Assembly: GCF_014200395.1 (NCBI RefSeq)
Contig: NZ_JACHBS010000001.1
Coordinates: 682,001-746,000, forward strand
Source of the DNA: Microcella frigidaquae
GTDB taxonomy: Bacteria > Actinomycetota > Actinomycetes > Actinomycetales > Microbacteriaceae
Length of the DNA: 64,000 nucleotides
Reading direction: 5' to 3'
In this document: piece by piece, positions 18,519-26,401 of the stretch
Position numbering within the stretch: the first letter of the stretch is position 1
Layout: each line of letters begins with the position of its first letter
Translations under genes and position numbers: made by a program
Notes under the pieces: model-generated
What the model was told of the DNA's origin: nothing
The model's database searches: none
What the model saw: the letters and a program-made list of their open reading frames with translations, nothing else

Positions 18519-19001
18519 TCAGTCTAGAGAGGCTGTGCGACCCACCAGGCACCGGCCGGTGCCGAGCACCTCGGCCAGCTCGGTCACGACCTCGCCGTCG
18601 ATGACCTGACCCAGCAGGCACTGCCCGTCGATGAGAACCCCGATGAGGATCGAGTCGGCGGGCGCGTCGATCCGAGTGCGGTCCTGCGTGATCTCGATCG
18701 CCTCGCGATCGAAGCCCGCCTCGACGAGCGTGCGCAGCAGGCGCTTGCTCGAGGGGCTCGGATTCTCCTCGACGAGTCGTGTGAGCACGAAGACGAAGTA
18801 CGGACGGTTCTGGCCGGCGGTGCCGCCCTCGACGAGTTCCGGGTCCGGGGTCGCGGTGGGGGTCGGCGTCGCCGTCACCGAGGGCGTGATCGTGGGCGTC
18901 GGCAGCGGGGCCGCGGGTGCGCATCCGGCGACGAGGCCGAGCACCAGGGCGGCGGCCAGGGCGATCATCCCGCCGACGGATGCTCCGCTCCGCTTCCGCA
19001 C
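18519..19001 (-). CDS. Lipoprotein, unknown function
   Basis: This 160-residue protein begins with basic residues and a hydrophobic stretch ending in the lipobox LVAGC (C27), so it should be lipidated and anchored outside the membrane. A threonine/proline linker (about residues 32-50, repeated TPTPTATPDP) leads to a small globular domain. GTG at 19001 is chosen because GGGAGAGGTGG lies just upstream. It ends 5 bases before the ettA start on the same strand. The -10 box for ettA lies inside its 3' end. Confidence 0.8.
   Translation of the reverse strand: MRKRSGASVGGMIALAAALVLGLVAGCAPAAPLPTPTITPSVTATPTPTATPDPELVEGGTAGQNRPYFVFVLTRLVEENPSPSSKRLLRTLVEAGFDREAIEITQDRTRIDAPADSILIGVLIDGQCLLGQVIDGEVVTELAEVLGTGRCLVGRTASLD
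18521..18526 (-). promoter_or_regulatory. -10 box for leaderless ettA
   Basis: The minus strand reads TAGACT 7 bases before the ettA ATG, at the distance expected for RNA beginning on the start codon. It is embedded in the last codons of the upstream lipoprotein gene. Confidence 0.55.
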
Positions 19002-19041
19002 GTCGTCCACCTCTCCCGGCCGCCGGTCGTCGGCCGCCTCG

Positions 19042-19098
19042 ATTCTAGGGCCACAACCGCGGCGCGACCGGGAGCCGGGGCCCGTTCGCATTGCGAAC
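19042..19098 (-). promoter_or_regulatory. Promoter -10 and upstream dyad of the lipoprotein gene
   Basis: The minus strand reads TAGAAT at 19047-19042, a near-consensus -10 box about 40 bases before the GTG. Further upstream lies a perfect 7-bp dyad GTTCGCA-T-TGCGAAC (19084-19098), centred roughly 57 bases before the expected start of transcription. It could be a regulator-binding site. It is not the SOS box, which has the opposite arm order. Confidence 0.5.
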
Positions 19099-19210
19099 AC
19101 GGCCAAGAGGGCATGCATTGCACTGCAGCGGCGGGCGGAGCATGATTCCAGTTCGGAACATCAGCGGGTGGTGGTCGGGGGATCACCGGGGGCCCGCAGG
19201 AACCGGAGGA

Positions 19211-19291
19211 TCGGAATCGTTCGGGTCGATTCCGAGTTCCTCACGATTCGCGGTCGTTCCTGGTCTCTTCGGGTGGGACCAGGAACGACCG
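19211..19291. repeat. Two adjacent hairpins with similar TTCGGGT loops
   Basis: Hairpin 1 has a perfect 9-bp stem, TCGGAATCG (19211-19219) with CGATTCCGA (19227-19235), and loop TTCGGGT. Hairpin 2 has a perfect 15-bp stem, CGGTCGTTCCTGGTC (19251-19265) with its complement (19277-19291), and loop TCTTCGGGTGG. They lie between the divergent lipoprotein and kinase-like genes, in what may be the kinase-like gene's leader. There is no T-tract. Apart from these, the dyad and the -10 box, the 19002-19362 gap shows nothing. Confidence 0.75.
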
Positions 19292-19362
19292 CTCTCGTTA
19301 AGGCACACTGTGGGCATCCCGAGCCGCTGCATTCATTCCCGCTCGGAGAAGGCAGGGGCGAG

Positions 19363-20739
19363 ATGACGATTCGCGAGGCGCTGGGCGGGCCCTGGGCCGC
19401 CCACTGGCTCGTGCTCGTCGCCTTCCTGCCGCCGACCACACTGCTGGTGATCCTGCGGGAGTCCGCGACGCCCTACCCCGAGTGGTGGTGGCCGCTGGTC
19501 TCGGCCGGGGCGCAGCACCTCGTGACCGGCGCGGTGATCCTCCTCGGCGCACGCATCGCCCGTGCGCGACACGACATCGTGCCCCTGCCGACCGTGCTCG
19601 CGATCTGGACGCTGGGGGCGGTGCTGCGCGGCGTCGTCGCCGGGGTGCTCGCGGAGCAGGTGGCCGGTGTTGACGGCCAGATCCTGATCCGCTCGGCGAT
19701 CTGGGTGCTCGTTAGCCTGGTGTGGGTGCCGCCTGTCGTCTACGCGATCGCGCAGTTCGAACGGCGTCGGTTGATCCTCGGCGCCATCGATATCACCGAG
19801 TTCGAGCTCGATCGCGCCCGGCCGCGCGCCGACGCCTCGAGTGCCGAGGTGCAGCGGCAGCTGCGCATCGCGATCGCCGAGTCGCTCGCGCCGGCGCTCC
19901 ACGATCTGCAGGGCAGCCTCGACGCCAGCCGCACCCGCTTCGATCGCGGGGCGGTCGCCGAGCTGAGCCTGCGGGTGTCGAAGCTGCACGACGAGGCCGC
20001 CGACCTGCTCGAGTCGGCTCGCGAGGCGCCGAGCCATCCACCCCGCGCCGTCGCTTCGTTGCGCCGTGCCCTCGACGTGCCTCCGCGGCGGCCCTGGGTG
20101 GCCGCCCTCCTCGTGGGATCCGGGACGATCGCGCTGATCGTGTTCGACGCGTGGATCATCTTCGGGAGCCTCGCCGCTCTCGAGGTGGCCATCTCGACCG
20201 CCGCCGCCGCGATCGTCATCGGCGCGGTGCCCGCCGCCGTGGGCGTGGTGAACCCCGAGGTGCTGCAGAAGAGCGGCCAGCGCATCACCGGCCTCGCCGC
20301 CCTGCTCGGCGTCTTCGTCGCCACCGTGCTCATGCTGAACAGCGGCATCGACCCCATCACCTGGCACGGCCTCGTGCTGCTGCCCCTGCTCGCGCTCGGC
20401 CTCACGATCGCGACGGCGACGGCGACGGCAGCGCTGCTGCTCGCCGATGCCAACCTCGATGCCGAACGGCGGCTCACCGCCCTGCAGGGCGAGCTCCACG
20501 CCCTGTACGAGCGCAACGCTGCGCTGATGCAGCGCGAGCGCGAAAGGCTCTCCGACCTCATGCACGGCCCGGTGCAGGGGCGCATCGCCGCCTGCATCAT
20601 GGCGTTGAACTTCCACGCCGCAAGTGACGCGACCCCCGAGCAGGGCCGCGATCTCGCCGACTCGGTGCTCGAGCACCTGCGCGCCGTCTCGCGCGACCTC
20701 GCGAAGATCACGGGCGCCGCATCCGTCACCGCCCCCTAA
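19363..20739 (+). CDS. Membrane kinase-like protein lacking the ATPase domain
   Basis: A 458-residue protein. Hydrophobic segments near 14-32, 42-62, 75-95 and 105-125 precede a cytoplasmic part (130-235), then a second membrane block at about 245-355. A helical segment follows that holds ERLSDLMHGPVQGRIAAC, which resembles the phospho-accepting helix of HisKA_3 kinases with H401. The protein ends 57 residues later, so no HATPase domain exists. It may be a phosphotransfer partner or a degenerate kinase. GGAGAAGG precedes the ATG. A receiver gene follows directly. Confidence 0.7.
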   Translation: MTIREALGGPWAAHWLVLVAFLPPTTLLVILRESATPYPEWWWPLVSAGAQHLVTGAVILLGARIARARHDIVPLPTVLAIWTLGAVLRGVVAGVLAEQVAGVDGQILIRSAIWVLVSLVWVPPVVYAIAQFERRRLILGAIDITEFELDRARPRADASSAEVQRQLRIAIAESLAPALHDLQGSLDASRTRFDRGAVAELSLRVSKLHDEAADLLESAREAPSHPPRAVASLRRALDVPPRRPWVAALLVGSGTIALIVFDAWIIFGSLAALEVAISTAAAAIVIGAVPAAVGVVNPEVLQKSGQRITGLAALLGVFVATVLMLNSGIDPITWHGLVLLPLLALGLTIATATATAALLLADANLDAERRLTALQGELHALYERNAALMQRERERLSDLMHGPVQGRIAACIMALNFHAASDATPEQGRDLADSVLEHLRAVSRDLAKITGAASVTAP

Positions 20740-20790
20740 CGGGGGCCGTCGCTGACCCGTTGTTCCTGTCGAGCAGCACGGCGCGACCCG

Positions 20791-20796
20791 TACACT
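20791..20796 (+). promoter_or_regulatory. -10 box for a leaderless receiver gene
   Basis: TACACT lies 6 bases before the ATG at 20803. No ribosome-binding site is present, so the three-gene run that follows probably begins as a leaderless transcript. Confidence 0.5.
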
Positions 20797-20802
20797 GCAG
20801 GC

Positions 20803-21189
20803 ATGACCGCACCCGAGGGGTCGCTCGCCACCGTGCTCATCGCCGACGATGACGCCCTGGTGAGGGGTGTGCTGCGCATGGCACTCAGCCGGGCCGGGTA
20901 CGACGTCGTCGAAGCGGCGGATGCCCCCACGGCGATCGCGGCCGCCGCGGAGCACTCACCCCGCGTCGTGGTGCTCGACATCAACATGCCCGGGGGCACG
21001 CTCCCCGAGACGCTCAGGGCGCTGCGCGCCCAGCACCCCGCGATCGCCGTGCTCGTTCTCAGCGGTGAGAGCAACGCACCGCGCAACCTCGAGGGGCCGC
21101 TCGCCGACTTCGCGCGGAAGCCGATCGAGCTCGACGACCTGCTCGATCGCGTGCAGCGCCTCGTCGATCCGGTGACGGACCCGCAATGA
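20803..21189 (+). CDS. Stand-alone response-regulator receiver (CheY-like)
   Basis: A single 128-residue receiver domain. The acidic pocket is D15-D17 (ADDD), the phosphoacceptor is D59 (VVLDINMPG), the switch serine lies in VLVLSGE, and the lysine lies in FARKPIE. There is no output domain, so it works by protein contact or as a phosphorelay intermediate. Its stop overlaps the hybrid kinase start. Its first residues (MTAPEG) resemble those of the regulator at 23522 (MTAPDG), which suggests duplication within the cluster. Confidence 0.9.
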   Translation: MTAPEGSLATVLIADDDALVRGVLRMALSRAGYDVVEAADAPTAIAAAAEHSPRVVVLDINMPGGTLPETLRALRAQHPAIAVLVLSGESNAPRNLEGPLADFARKPIELDDLLDRVQRLVDPVTDPQ

Positions 21190-23525
21190 GCGGCGCCGTC
21201 GGGGAGCGCGAGGGTGCCCTCGCCGCGACGGTGAACGCCCTCCGGGCAGCTTTCCGGTCGAGCCCCGACTCGGTCTTCGTGATCGACACCGAGAACCGCT
21301 TCCTGATGGTCAACGAGACCCTCTGCCAGTTCCTCCGGGTGACGGAGGACCAGCTCCTCGGCCAGCCCTACGACCGCTCGGCGCGATCGACCGATGCCGA
21401 GCGGATCCGCGAGGCCGTGGCCGTCGCGCTCGACGGCACGTGGTCCCGGTACCGCAACTCCGGAACCCGGTTGAACGGCGAGGAGTTCATTGCCGAAGTG
21501 ACCCTCTTTCCGCTGCGCCTCAGCGGCGACGACGTGGTCGGCGTCGTGGGCATCGCCGTCGATCTGACCGAGGTCGAGGCGCAGGAGGTCCAGGCCCGCC
21601 GTGGGGCCGACCTGCTCCGGCTCGCCGGCCGTATCGCCCGCTTCGGCGGCTGGTCGGTCGACGCCGCCACGAGGGCCATCGACCTGTCGGAGGGTGCCCG
21701 CCACCTGCTGGGCATCGCGAATGACGAGCCGAACCTGAGCGAGGCGGCCTGGGCGCTGCATCCGGAGGAGGAGCGGCCGCGCATCACGGAGCATCTCGAG
21801 CGATGCATGACCGACGGCACGCCGTTCGAGCTCGAGAGCGTCATGTTCACTACGACCGGCGAGCGTCTGGTGGTCAGGACGGTCGGCGAGCCGGAGCGGC
21901 GCACCGACGGCGTGATCATCGGCGCGCGGGGCGCCATCCTCGACGTCACGGCGGAGGCGACTGCTCGTCAGCGCATGGAGTACCAGGCCGCCCTCATCGA
22001 CAACGCCCGCGATGCGATGCTGGTGCGCGAGGTAGACGGCACCGTGCTGTTCTGGAACCGCGGCGCGGTCGAGCTGTACGGCTGGTCGCAGGAGGAGGCG
22101 GTGGGTCGCAGCGCCTACGACCTCATCGGCATGGAGCCGTCGGAGCGGGCGGCAGCGATCGACGAGTTGATGCGCACCGGGTACTTCTCCGGCGAGGTTT
22201 CACAGCGGACCCGTGACGGACGGACGATCATCGTGGACGTCCGATGGCAGCTGCTGGTCGACGACGAGGGCGAGACGACCGGGGTGTTCGCCGTGAACAC
22301 GGATATCACCGAGTATCGACGCGAGCAGGAGAATCGGCAGCGGGCCCAGCGGCTCGAGAGCCTCGGGACGCTCGCCGGCGGCATCGCCCACGACCTCAAC
22401 AACGTGCTCACCCCGATCCTGATGTCGGTGCAGCTGCTCGCACAGGACGAGGCGGACCAGGAGCGCCGTGAGATGCTCCGCACGATGGAGGCCGCGGCCA
22501 AGCGCGGGGCGGAGATGATCCGTCAGGTGCTGACCTTCGCCCGCGGCGTGGACGGCCGACGGGTCTCGATCGATCCGAATGTGCTGCTGGATGACCTGGT
22601 CTCGCTCACCCGCGACCTCGTGCCGCGCGGCATCACGGTGACCGTGCAGCGGGACACCGAACTGGGCACCACCGTGGGCGACCCGACCCAGCTGCTGCAG
22701 GTGCTCGTGAACCTGATCACCAATGCCCGCGACGCGGTCGGCGATGACGGTCACATCTCCATCACGGCGAACACGCTGACGATCCTGGACGAGTACTCCT
22801 CGGTCAGCCATGCGGCGGCCCCCGGCTCCTACCTGCAGATCGCGGTCGAGGACAACGGGCATGGCATGCCGCCCGCGGTCGCGGAGAAGGTCTTCGAACC
22901 CTTCTTCACGACCAAGCCGCACGGCCGCGGCACCGGCCTGGGGCTCTCAACGTCGCTCTCGATCGTCCGGGGCCACGGCGGCTTCATGCAGGTGTACAGC
23001 GAGGAGGGGCGCGGCACGCGCTTCATCGTCGGGCTGCCGATCGACACCAGCCAGCCCGAAGGCGCAGCGCAGGCCGCAGAGCAGCACGCCAGCGAACTGC
23101 CGCGCGGGGAGGGCGAGGTGATCCTGGTCGTGGACGACGAGGAGTCGATCCGCTCGGTCGCGCGACGCACCCTCGAGGCCTACGGCTACCGGGTTCTCGT
23201 GGCCGGAAACGGGCAGGAGGCAATCGCCGAGATCGAGAACGGCTCGACCCCTGTCGCTCTCGTGATCACCGACATGATGATGCCGGTCATGGACGGTGCC
23301 GCGACAACCGCCTACCTCGAGGAGCACCATCCCGACCTGCCGATCATCGCCTCGAGCGGGTTGAGCTCGGGAGGAGAGTCGGGTTCCGACCCGGGCGGGG
23401 TCGGCATGGGCATCGCCCGATTCCTGGCAAAGCCGTACACGACGCACACCCTCATCACCTCGGTCAGCGATACTCTTCGGGAGCACCGAACCCGCACGGA
23501 GACGCAGACGGAGGAGGACCGGTGA
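21186..23525 (+). CDS. PAS-containing hybrid histidine kinase with C-terminal receiver
   Basis: A soluble 779-residue sensor. Three PAS-like regions (about 15-130, 145-260 and 265-385) lead to a HisKA helix with H402 (GGIAHDLNNVLTP). The ATPase domain follows: N-box NLITNARDAV (509-518), G1 DNGHGMP (556-562) and G2 GTGLGLS (582-588). A C-terminal receiver (645-770) has phosphoacceptor D696 (ITDMMMP) and the lysine in LAKPYTT. With no membrane segments, it probably senses an internal cue such as redox state or a bound cofactor. It is coupled by overlap to both neighbouring regulator genes. Confidence 0.92.
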   Translation: MSGAVGEREGALAATVNALRAAFRSSPDSVFVIDTENRFLMVNETLCQFLRVTEDQLLGQPYDRSARSTDAERIREAVAVALDGTWSRYRNSGTRLNGEEFIAEVTLFPLRLSGDDVVGVVGIAVDLTEVEAQEVQARRGADLLRLAGRIARFGGWSVDAATRAIDLSEGARHLLGIANDEPNLSEAAWALHPEEERPRITEHLERCMTDGTPFELESVMFTTTGERLVVRTVGEPERRTDGVIIGARGAILDVTAEATARQRMEYQAALIDNARDAMLVREVDGTVLFWNRGAVELYGWSQEEAVGRSAYDLIGMEPSERAAAIDELMRTGYFSGEVSQRTRDGRTIIVDVRWQLLVDDEGETTGVFAVNTDITEYRREQENRQRAQRLESLGTLAGGIAHDLNNVLTPILMSVQLLAQDEADQERREMLRTMEAAAKRGAEMIRQVLTFARGVDGRRVSIDPNVLLDDLVSLTRDLVPRGITVTVQRDTELGTTVGDPTQLLQVLVNLITNARDAVGDDGHISITANTLTILDEYSSVSHAAAPGSYLQIAVEDNGHGMPPAVAEKVFEPFFTTKPHGRGTGLGLSTSLSIVRGHGGFMQVYSEEGRGTRFIVGLPIDTSQPEGAAQAAEQHASELPRGEGEVILVVDDEESIRSVARRTLEAYGYRVLVAGNGQEAIAEIENGSTPVALVITDMMMPVMDGAATTAYLEEHHPDLPIIASSGLSSGGESGSDPGGVGMGIARFLAKPYTTHTLITSVSDTLREHRTRTETQTEEDR

Positions 23526-24172
23526 CCGCACCCGACGGTCGTCAGTTGCGCGTCGTCATCGCCGACGATGACGCGTTCACCCTGTCATTGGTGAGCAGCG
23601 GGCTGGAGAGCCGCGGCTTCGCGGTGACCGCTGCCACCTCCGTCGCGCAGGCGCTGGAGGCCGTGCGCGAGGTCGACCCGCACGCGATCATCAGCGATCT
23701 GAACTTCGGCACGACCGAGACCGGCGCCGAGCTGTTGCGCGCGGTCGCCGACGAGTTCCCCTGGGTGGGCCTGGTCGTGCTCACCTCCCACCGCTCCCCC
23801 GAGCTCGCCGTCGCCAATCCGGAGAAGATCCCCGCCGGCGCGGTCTACCTGGTCAAGGCGCAGCTCGGACGGATCGACGACCTGGTCGATGCGGTCGGAC
23901 GCGCGATCAGCGGTCAGGAGCCGGAAGCCACGGAGAGTGAGAGCGACGACGACGTGCCGGTGGTGACCGCGGCGCAGGCCGAGGTGCTGCGGATGCTCGC
24001 CGAGGGTGCCTCGACCCGCGCGCTCGCCGAGGCGCGCGGCACGACGGTGCGCGCGGTCGAGACGATGCTGCACCGGCTCTTCCTCGCACTCGGCCTGGAT
24101 ACCAGTGAGAACGCGAACCCCCGGGTGGCCGCTGTCACGCTCTGGCAGCGCGGCGGGATCCGCGTGCGCTAG
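23522..24172 (+). CDS. Response regulator, receiver plus LuxR-like helix-turn-helix
   Basis: This 216-residue protein has a receiver with acidic pocket ADDD (14-17) and phosphoacceptor D59 (IISDLNFG). An acidic linker near 135-147 joins it to a helix-turn-helix (about 148-210: TAAQAEVLRMLAEGASTRAL, then RAVETMLHRLF). It is probably the transcriptional output of the cluster. It starts within the stop of the hybrid kinase. An inverted repeat 40 bases downstream can end the operon. Confidence 0.88.
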   Translation: MTAPDGRQLRVVIADDDAFTLSLVSSGLESRGFAVTAATSVAQALEAVREVDPHAIISDLNFGTTETGAELLRAVADEFPWVGLVVLTSHRSPELAVANPEKIPAGAVYLVKAQLGRIDDLVDAVGRAISGQEPEATESESDDDVPVVTAAQAEVLRMLAEGASTRALAEARGTTVRAVETMLHRLFLALGLDTSENANPRVAAVTLWQRGGIRVR

Positions 24173-24212
24173 CCCGGCGTGCGCGGCGCCATCGTGGGTC
24201 GCCTGCACGCCG

Positions 24213-24241
24213 ACGGCCCCGAACGTGTCGCTCGGGGCCGT
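24213..24241. terminator. Bidirectional terminator-like hairpin
   Basis: A perfect 10-bp GC-rich stem, ACGGCCCCGA (24213-24222) and TCGGGGCCGT (24232-24241), with a 9-base loop. It lies between the convergent regulator and ssb genes. No long T-run follows, which is common for actinobacterial terminators. Confidence 0.7.
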
Positions 24242-24262
24242 CGATCGTCAGGCGGGGCTCGA

Positions 24263-24742
24263 TCAGAATGGGACGGAGCTCGCCCCGACCAGGGTCGACT
24301 CGGCGGACGGCGCGGGCGCATCGTCCATGCCGTCGCTCTCCGCCGCCGACGTACCGGCCTCCTCCGCGCTGTCGGTCTTGGCCGCAACGACCGTGCGCGT
24401 GAAGGTCGCCCGGCCCCAGGTGAGATCGTGGCCGATCGACTCGGCGTCGATCTCGATGGTGGTTCCCGACTTCTCTCCGCTCTCCCAGTCGCGGATCCGC
24501 ACGCGCCCGATGACGATGACCCGCTGCCCCTTCTCGATCGAGCTGGCGACGTGCGTGCCGAGCTGCCGGAAGGCGGTGACGGTGTACCAGTTGGTGTCGC
24601 CGTCCACCCACGCGTTCTGCCCGCGGTCGAAGCGGCGCTGGTTGGAGGCGAGACGGAACGAGGTGATGGTGAGCCCCTCGCTGGTGACGATGTGGCGGGG
24701 GCTGGTCGCGACCAGGCCGGTGAGGGCGATGGTGTCGGTCAT
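24263..24742 (-). CDS. ssb: Single-stranded DNA-binding protein
   Basis: A 159-residue SSB with an N-terminal OB fold (about 1-105: VTAFRQLGTHVASSIEKGQRVIVIGRV and the WYTVTAFR strand). A flexible Ala/Ser-rich tail follows. The tail ends in SSVPF. The usual acidic tip (DDDIPF-type) that recruits repair and replication proteins has lost its acids, though one acidic patch (DGMDD) lies about 20 residues earlier. It is either an accessory SSB or one with altered partner binding. AGGAGAA precedes the ATG at 24742. Confidence 0.9.
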   Translation of the reverse strand: MTDTIALTGLVATSPRHIVTSEGLTITSFRLASNQRRFDRGQNAWVDGDTNWYTVTAFRQLGTHVASSIEKGQRVIVIGRVRIRDWESGEKSGTTIEIDAESIGHDLTWGRATFTRTVVAAKTDSAEEAGTSAAESDGMDDAPAPSAESTLVGASSVPF

Positions 24743-24927
24743 GGGTTCTCCTGACGCTGGGGTCGACCCCGGCGGCGGATGGACGCCGGGTGGGCGCCGG
24801 CGGTTCGTGCCGGAGAACGCCGGCGCCCGCCCCGAGAGTGCCTGTCACTGTCGGGGCGAGGCACCAGCATCCGGAGACTGTCGTCGCGTGATCGCGAGAA
24901 GCCGGGTCGGGAGGAGAGGTGCTGCGA

Positions 24928-25638
24928 TCAGTGCGATGCCCACCCGGCCTCGTGCAGCCGCCCGAACGCGTCGAGCAGCAGATCGAGGGTGAAGACGAAC
25001 TCGGCGTCGGTGTCGCAGGCACCCAGCGGGTTGCGCTGCGCCGTGTCGACGGCGATCGCGACGACGTGCGGGAAGTGCGCGGCCAGGGCTTCCAGCTCGG
25101 CGGGCTCGGGAGCGGGGGCGGCCGCACCGGTTCCCGCGGCACCGGCAGGAGCATCCGGGGCCGCGAACGCCTCGGGGCTGAAGCCCCAGATGCGGTGCCC
25201 GAGCGCGTGCATGGCGTGGTGCACGAGGTCGTACGAGAGCCCCCCTCCCCGCAGATCGCCGGCGACGGCGTTCATGTACGCGAGCACCGTCGGGGTGCGC
25301 AGGGTGGCGCGCTCGATCGCGCAGCGCAACCAGGGATGCTCCTGCAGGGCGTCCCGGGCCCCGAGAACGCGCTGCCGCACCGCGTCGCGCCAGCCCGCAT
25401 CCGGTTCGGGCGCGGGGTACCGGGCGACGACGCTGTCGATCATGCCCGCGACGAGGTCGTCCTTGTCGACAACGTGCTTGTAGAGGGCCATCGGCACGAC
25501 CCCGAGCTCGGCCGAGAGCCGGCGCATGCTCACCGCATCGAGCCCGTCGGCGTCGGCGAGCCGGACCGCCCCCTCCAGCACCTGCGCGCGGCTCAGGCGC
25601 CCGGCAGCCCGGGCGGCATCGGGGGTCGCTCTTGACAT
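24928..25638 (-). CDS. TetR-family transcriptional regulator
   Basis: A 236-residue repressor. The N-terminal helix-turn-helix spans about 15-62 (LDAVSMRRLSAELGVVPMALYKHV). A C-terminal ligand domain (TetR_C type, with DAGWRDAVRQ and HPWLR) follows. ATG at 25638 is chosen over an upstream in-frame GTG because it gives a normal MSRATPD start and lies 7 bases from a TACGCT box. Two dyads in the gap to the divergent DUF4386 gene are very likely its operators, and one overlaps its own -10 box. It should repress itself and the neighbour until a ligand binds. Confidence 0.9.
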   Translation of the reverse strand: MSRATPDAARAAGRLSRAQVLEGAVRLADADGLDAVSMRRLSAELGVVPMALYKHVVDKDDLVAGMIDSVVARYPAPEPDAGWRDAVRQRVLGARDALQEHPWLRCAIERATLRTPTVLAYMNAVAGDLRGGGLSYDLVHHAMHALGHRIWGFSPEAFAAPDAPAGAAGTGAAAPAPEPAELEALAAHFPHVVAIAVDTAQRNPLGACDTDAEFVFTLDLLLDAFGRLHEAGWASH

Positions 25639-25692
25639 GGTGTACAGCGTACGCCTATGGTGTCGAGGTGCAAGGTGTACGCCGTACACCTT
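25637..25692. promoter_or_regulatory. Two TetR operator dyads and the tetR -10 box
   Basis: Dyad 1 is perfect: AAGGTGTAC-GCC-GTACACCTT (25672-25692). Dyad 2, GGTGTAC-AGC-GTACGCC (25639-25655), has the same arms with one mismatch, and its centre is 35 bp from that of dyad 1. The tetR -10 box (minus strand TACGCT, 25651-25646) lies inside dyad 2, so binding there would block the regulator's own leaderless transcript. Confidence 0.8.
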
Positions 25693-25723
25693 GTCTCATC
25701 CCCATCCCGCTCGAGAGGAACCC

Positions 25724-26401
25724 ATGTCCACCGACCGCCGCCTCGCCCTCTGGGCCGGCATCGCCTACCTGGTGACCTTCGTCACCTCGATCCCCGCCCT
25801 CGCGCTCAAGACCCCGCTGCTCGAGAGCGGCGCCGAGCCCGGCCTCGCGGCCTGGGGGCTCGTGCTCGAGATCACGCTCGCCTTCAGCTGCGTCGCCACA
25901 GCCGTGCTCCTGCTGCCGATCGCGCGCCGCGTGAGCCAGACGCTCGCCGTCGGCTTCGTCGCCTCGCGCACGGTCGAGGCCGGGATGATCCTGTCGGGTG
26001 TGCTGCCGGTCATGGCGCTGATCGCGCTCGGGCGCGACAACGCGATGTCGCCGGCGCTCGTCGAACTCCACGACGCTGCGTTCCTGCTCGGTCCGGCGTT
26101 CATGTCGGCAGTCAACGCACTGCTGCTCGGCACCGTGATGCTGCGCGGGCGCCTCGTGCCGCGGATCATCCCCACGATCGGCCTCATCGGCGGGCCGCTG
26201 CTGCTGCTGTCGTCCTACGGCGTCGTGCTCGGTCTCTGGGAGCAGACGGGCACCGTGGGCGCGGTCGCGGCCCTGCCGATCGCGGTGTGGGAGTTCTCGC
26301 TCGGCGTGTGGCTGATCGTCAAGGGCGTGCGGCTGCCCGCCGCCCCGCTCGAGGGCGCGCGCGGCGGAGGCGCATCCGCCCCGGCGGTGGTCGGCCGCTA
26401 G
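25724..26401 (+). CDS. DUF4386-family membrane protein
   Basis: This 225-residue membrane protein has six hydrophobic segments (about 8-28, 44-64, 78-100, 118-138, 150-172 and 180-200). The layout and the opening DRRLALWAGIAYLVTFVTSIP fit DUF4386. Function is unknown; members are often paired with TetR regulators. GAGAGGAA gives a good ribosome-binding site. Expression should be controlled by the divergent TetR through the dyads at 25637-25692. Its stop overlaps the end of the convergent msrA. Confidence 0.8.
   Translation: MSTDRRLALWAGIAYLVTFVTSIPALALKTPLLESGAEPGLAAWGLVLEITLAFSCVATAVLLLPIARRVSQTLAVGFVASRTVEAGMILSGVLPVMALIALGRDNAMSPALVELHDAAFLLGPAFMSAVNALLLGTVMLRGRLVPRIIPTIGLIGGPLLLLSSYGVVLGLWEQTGTVGAVAALPIAVWEFSLGVWLIVKGVRLPAAPLEGARGGGASAPAVVGR

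Noticed and set aside
19084..19098. LexA/SOS box
   Set aside because: The dyad is GTTC...GAAC, the reverse arm order of the actinobacterial GAAC...GTTC box.
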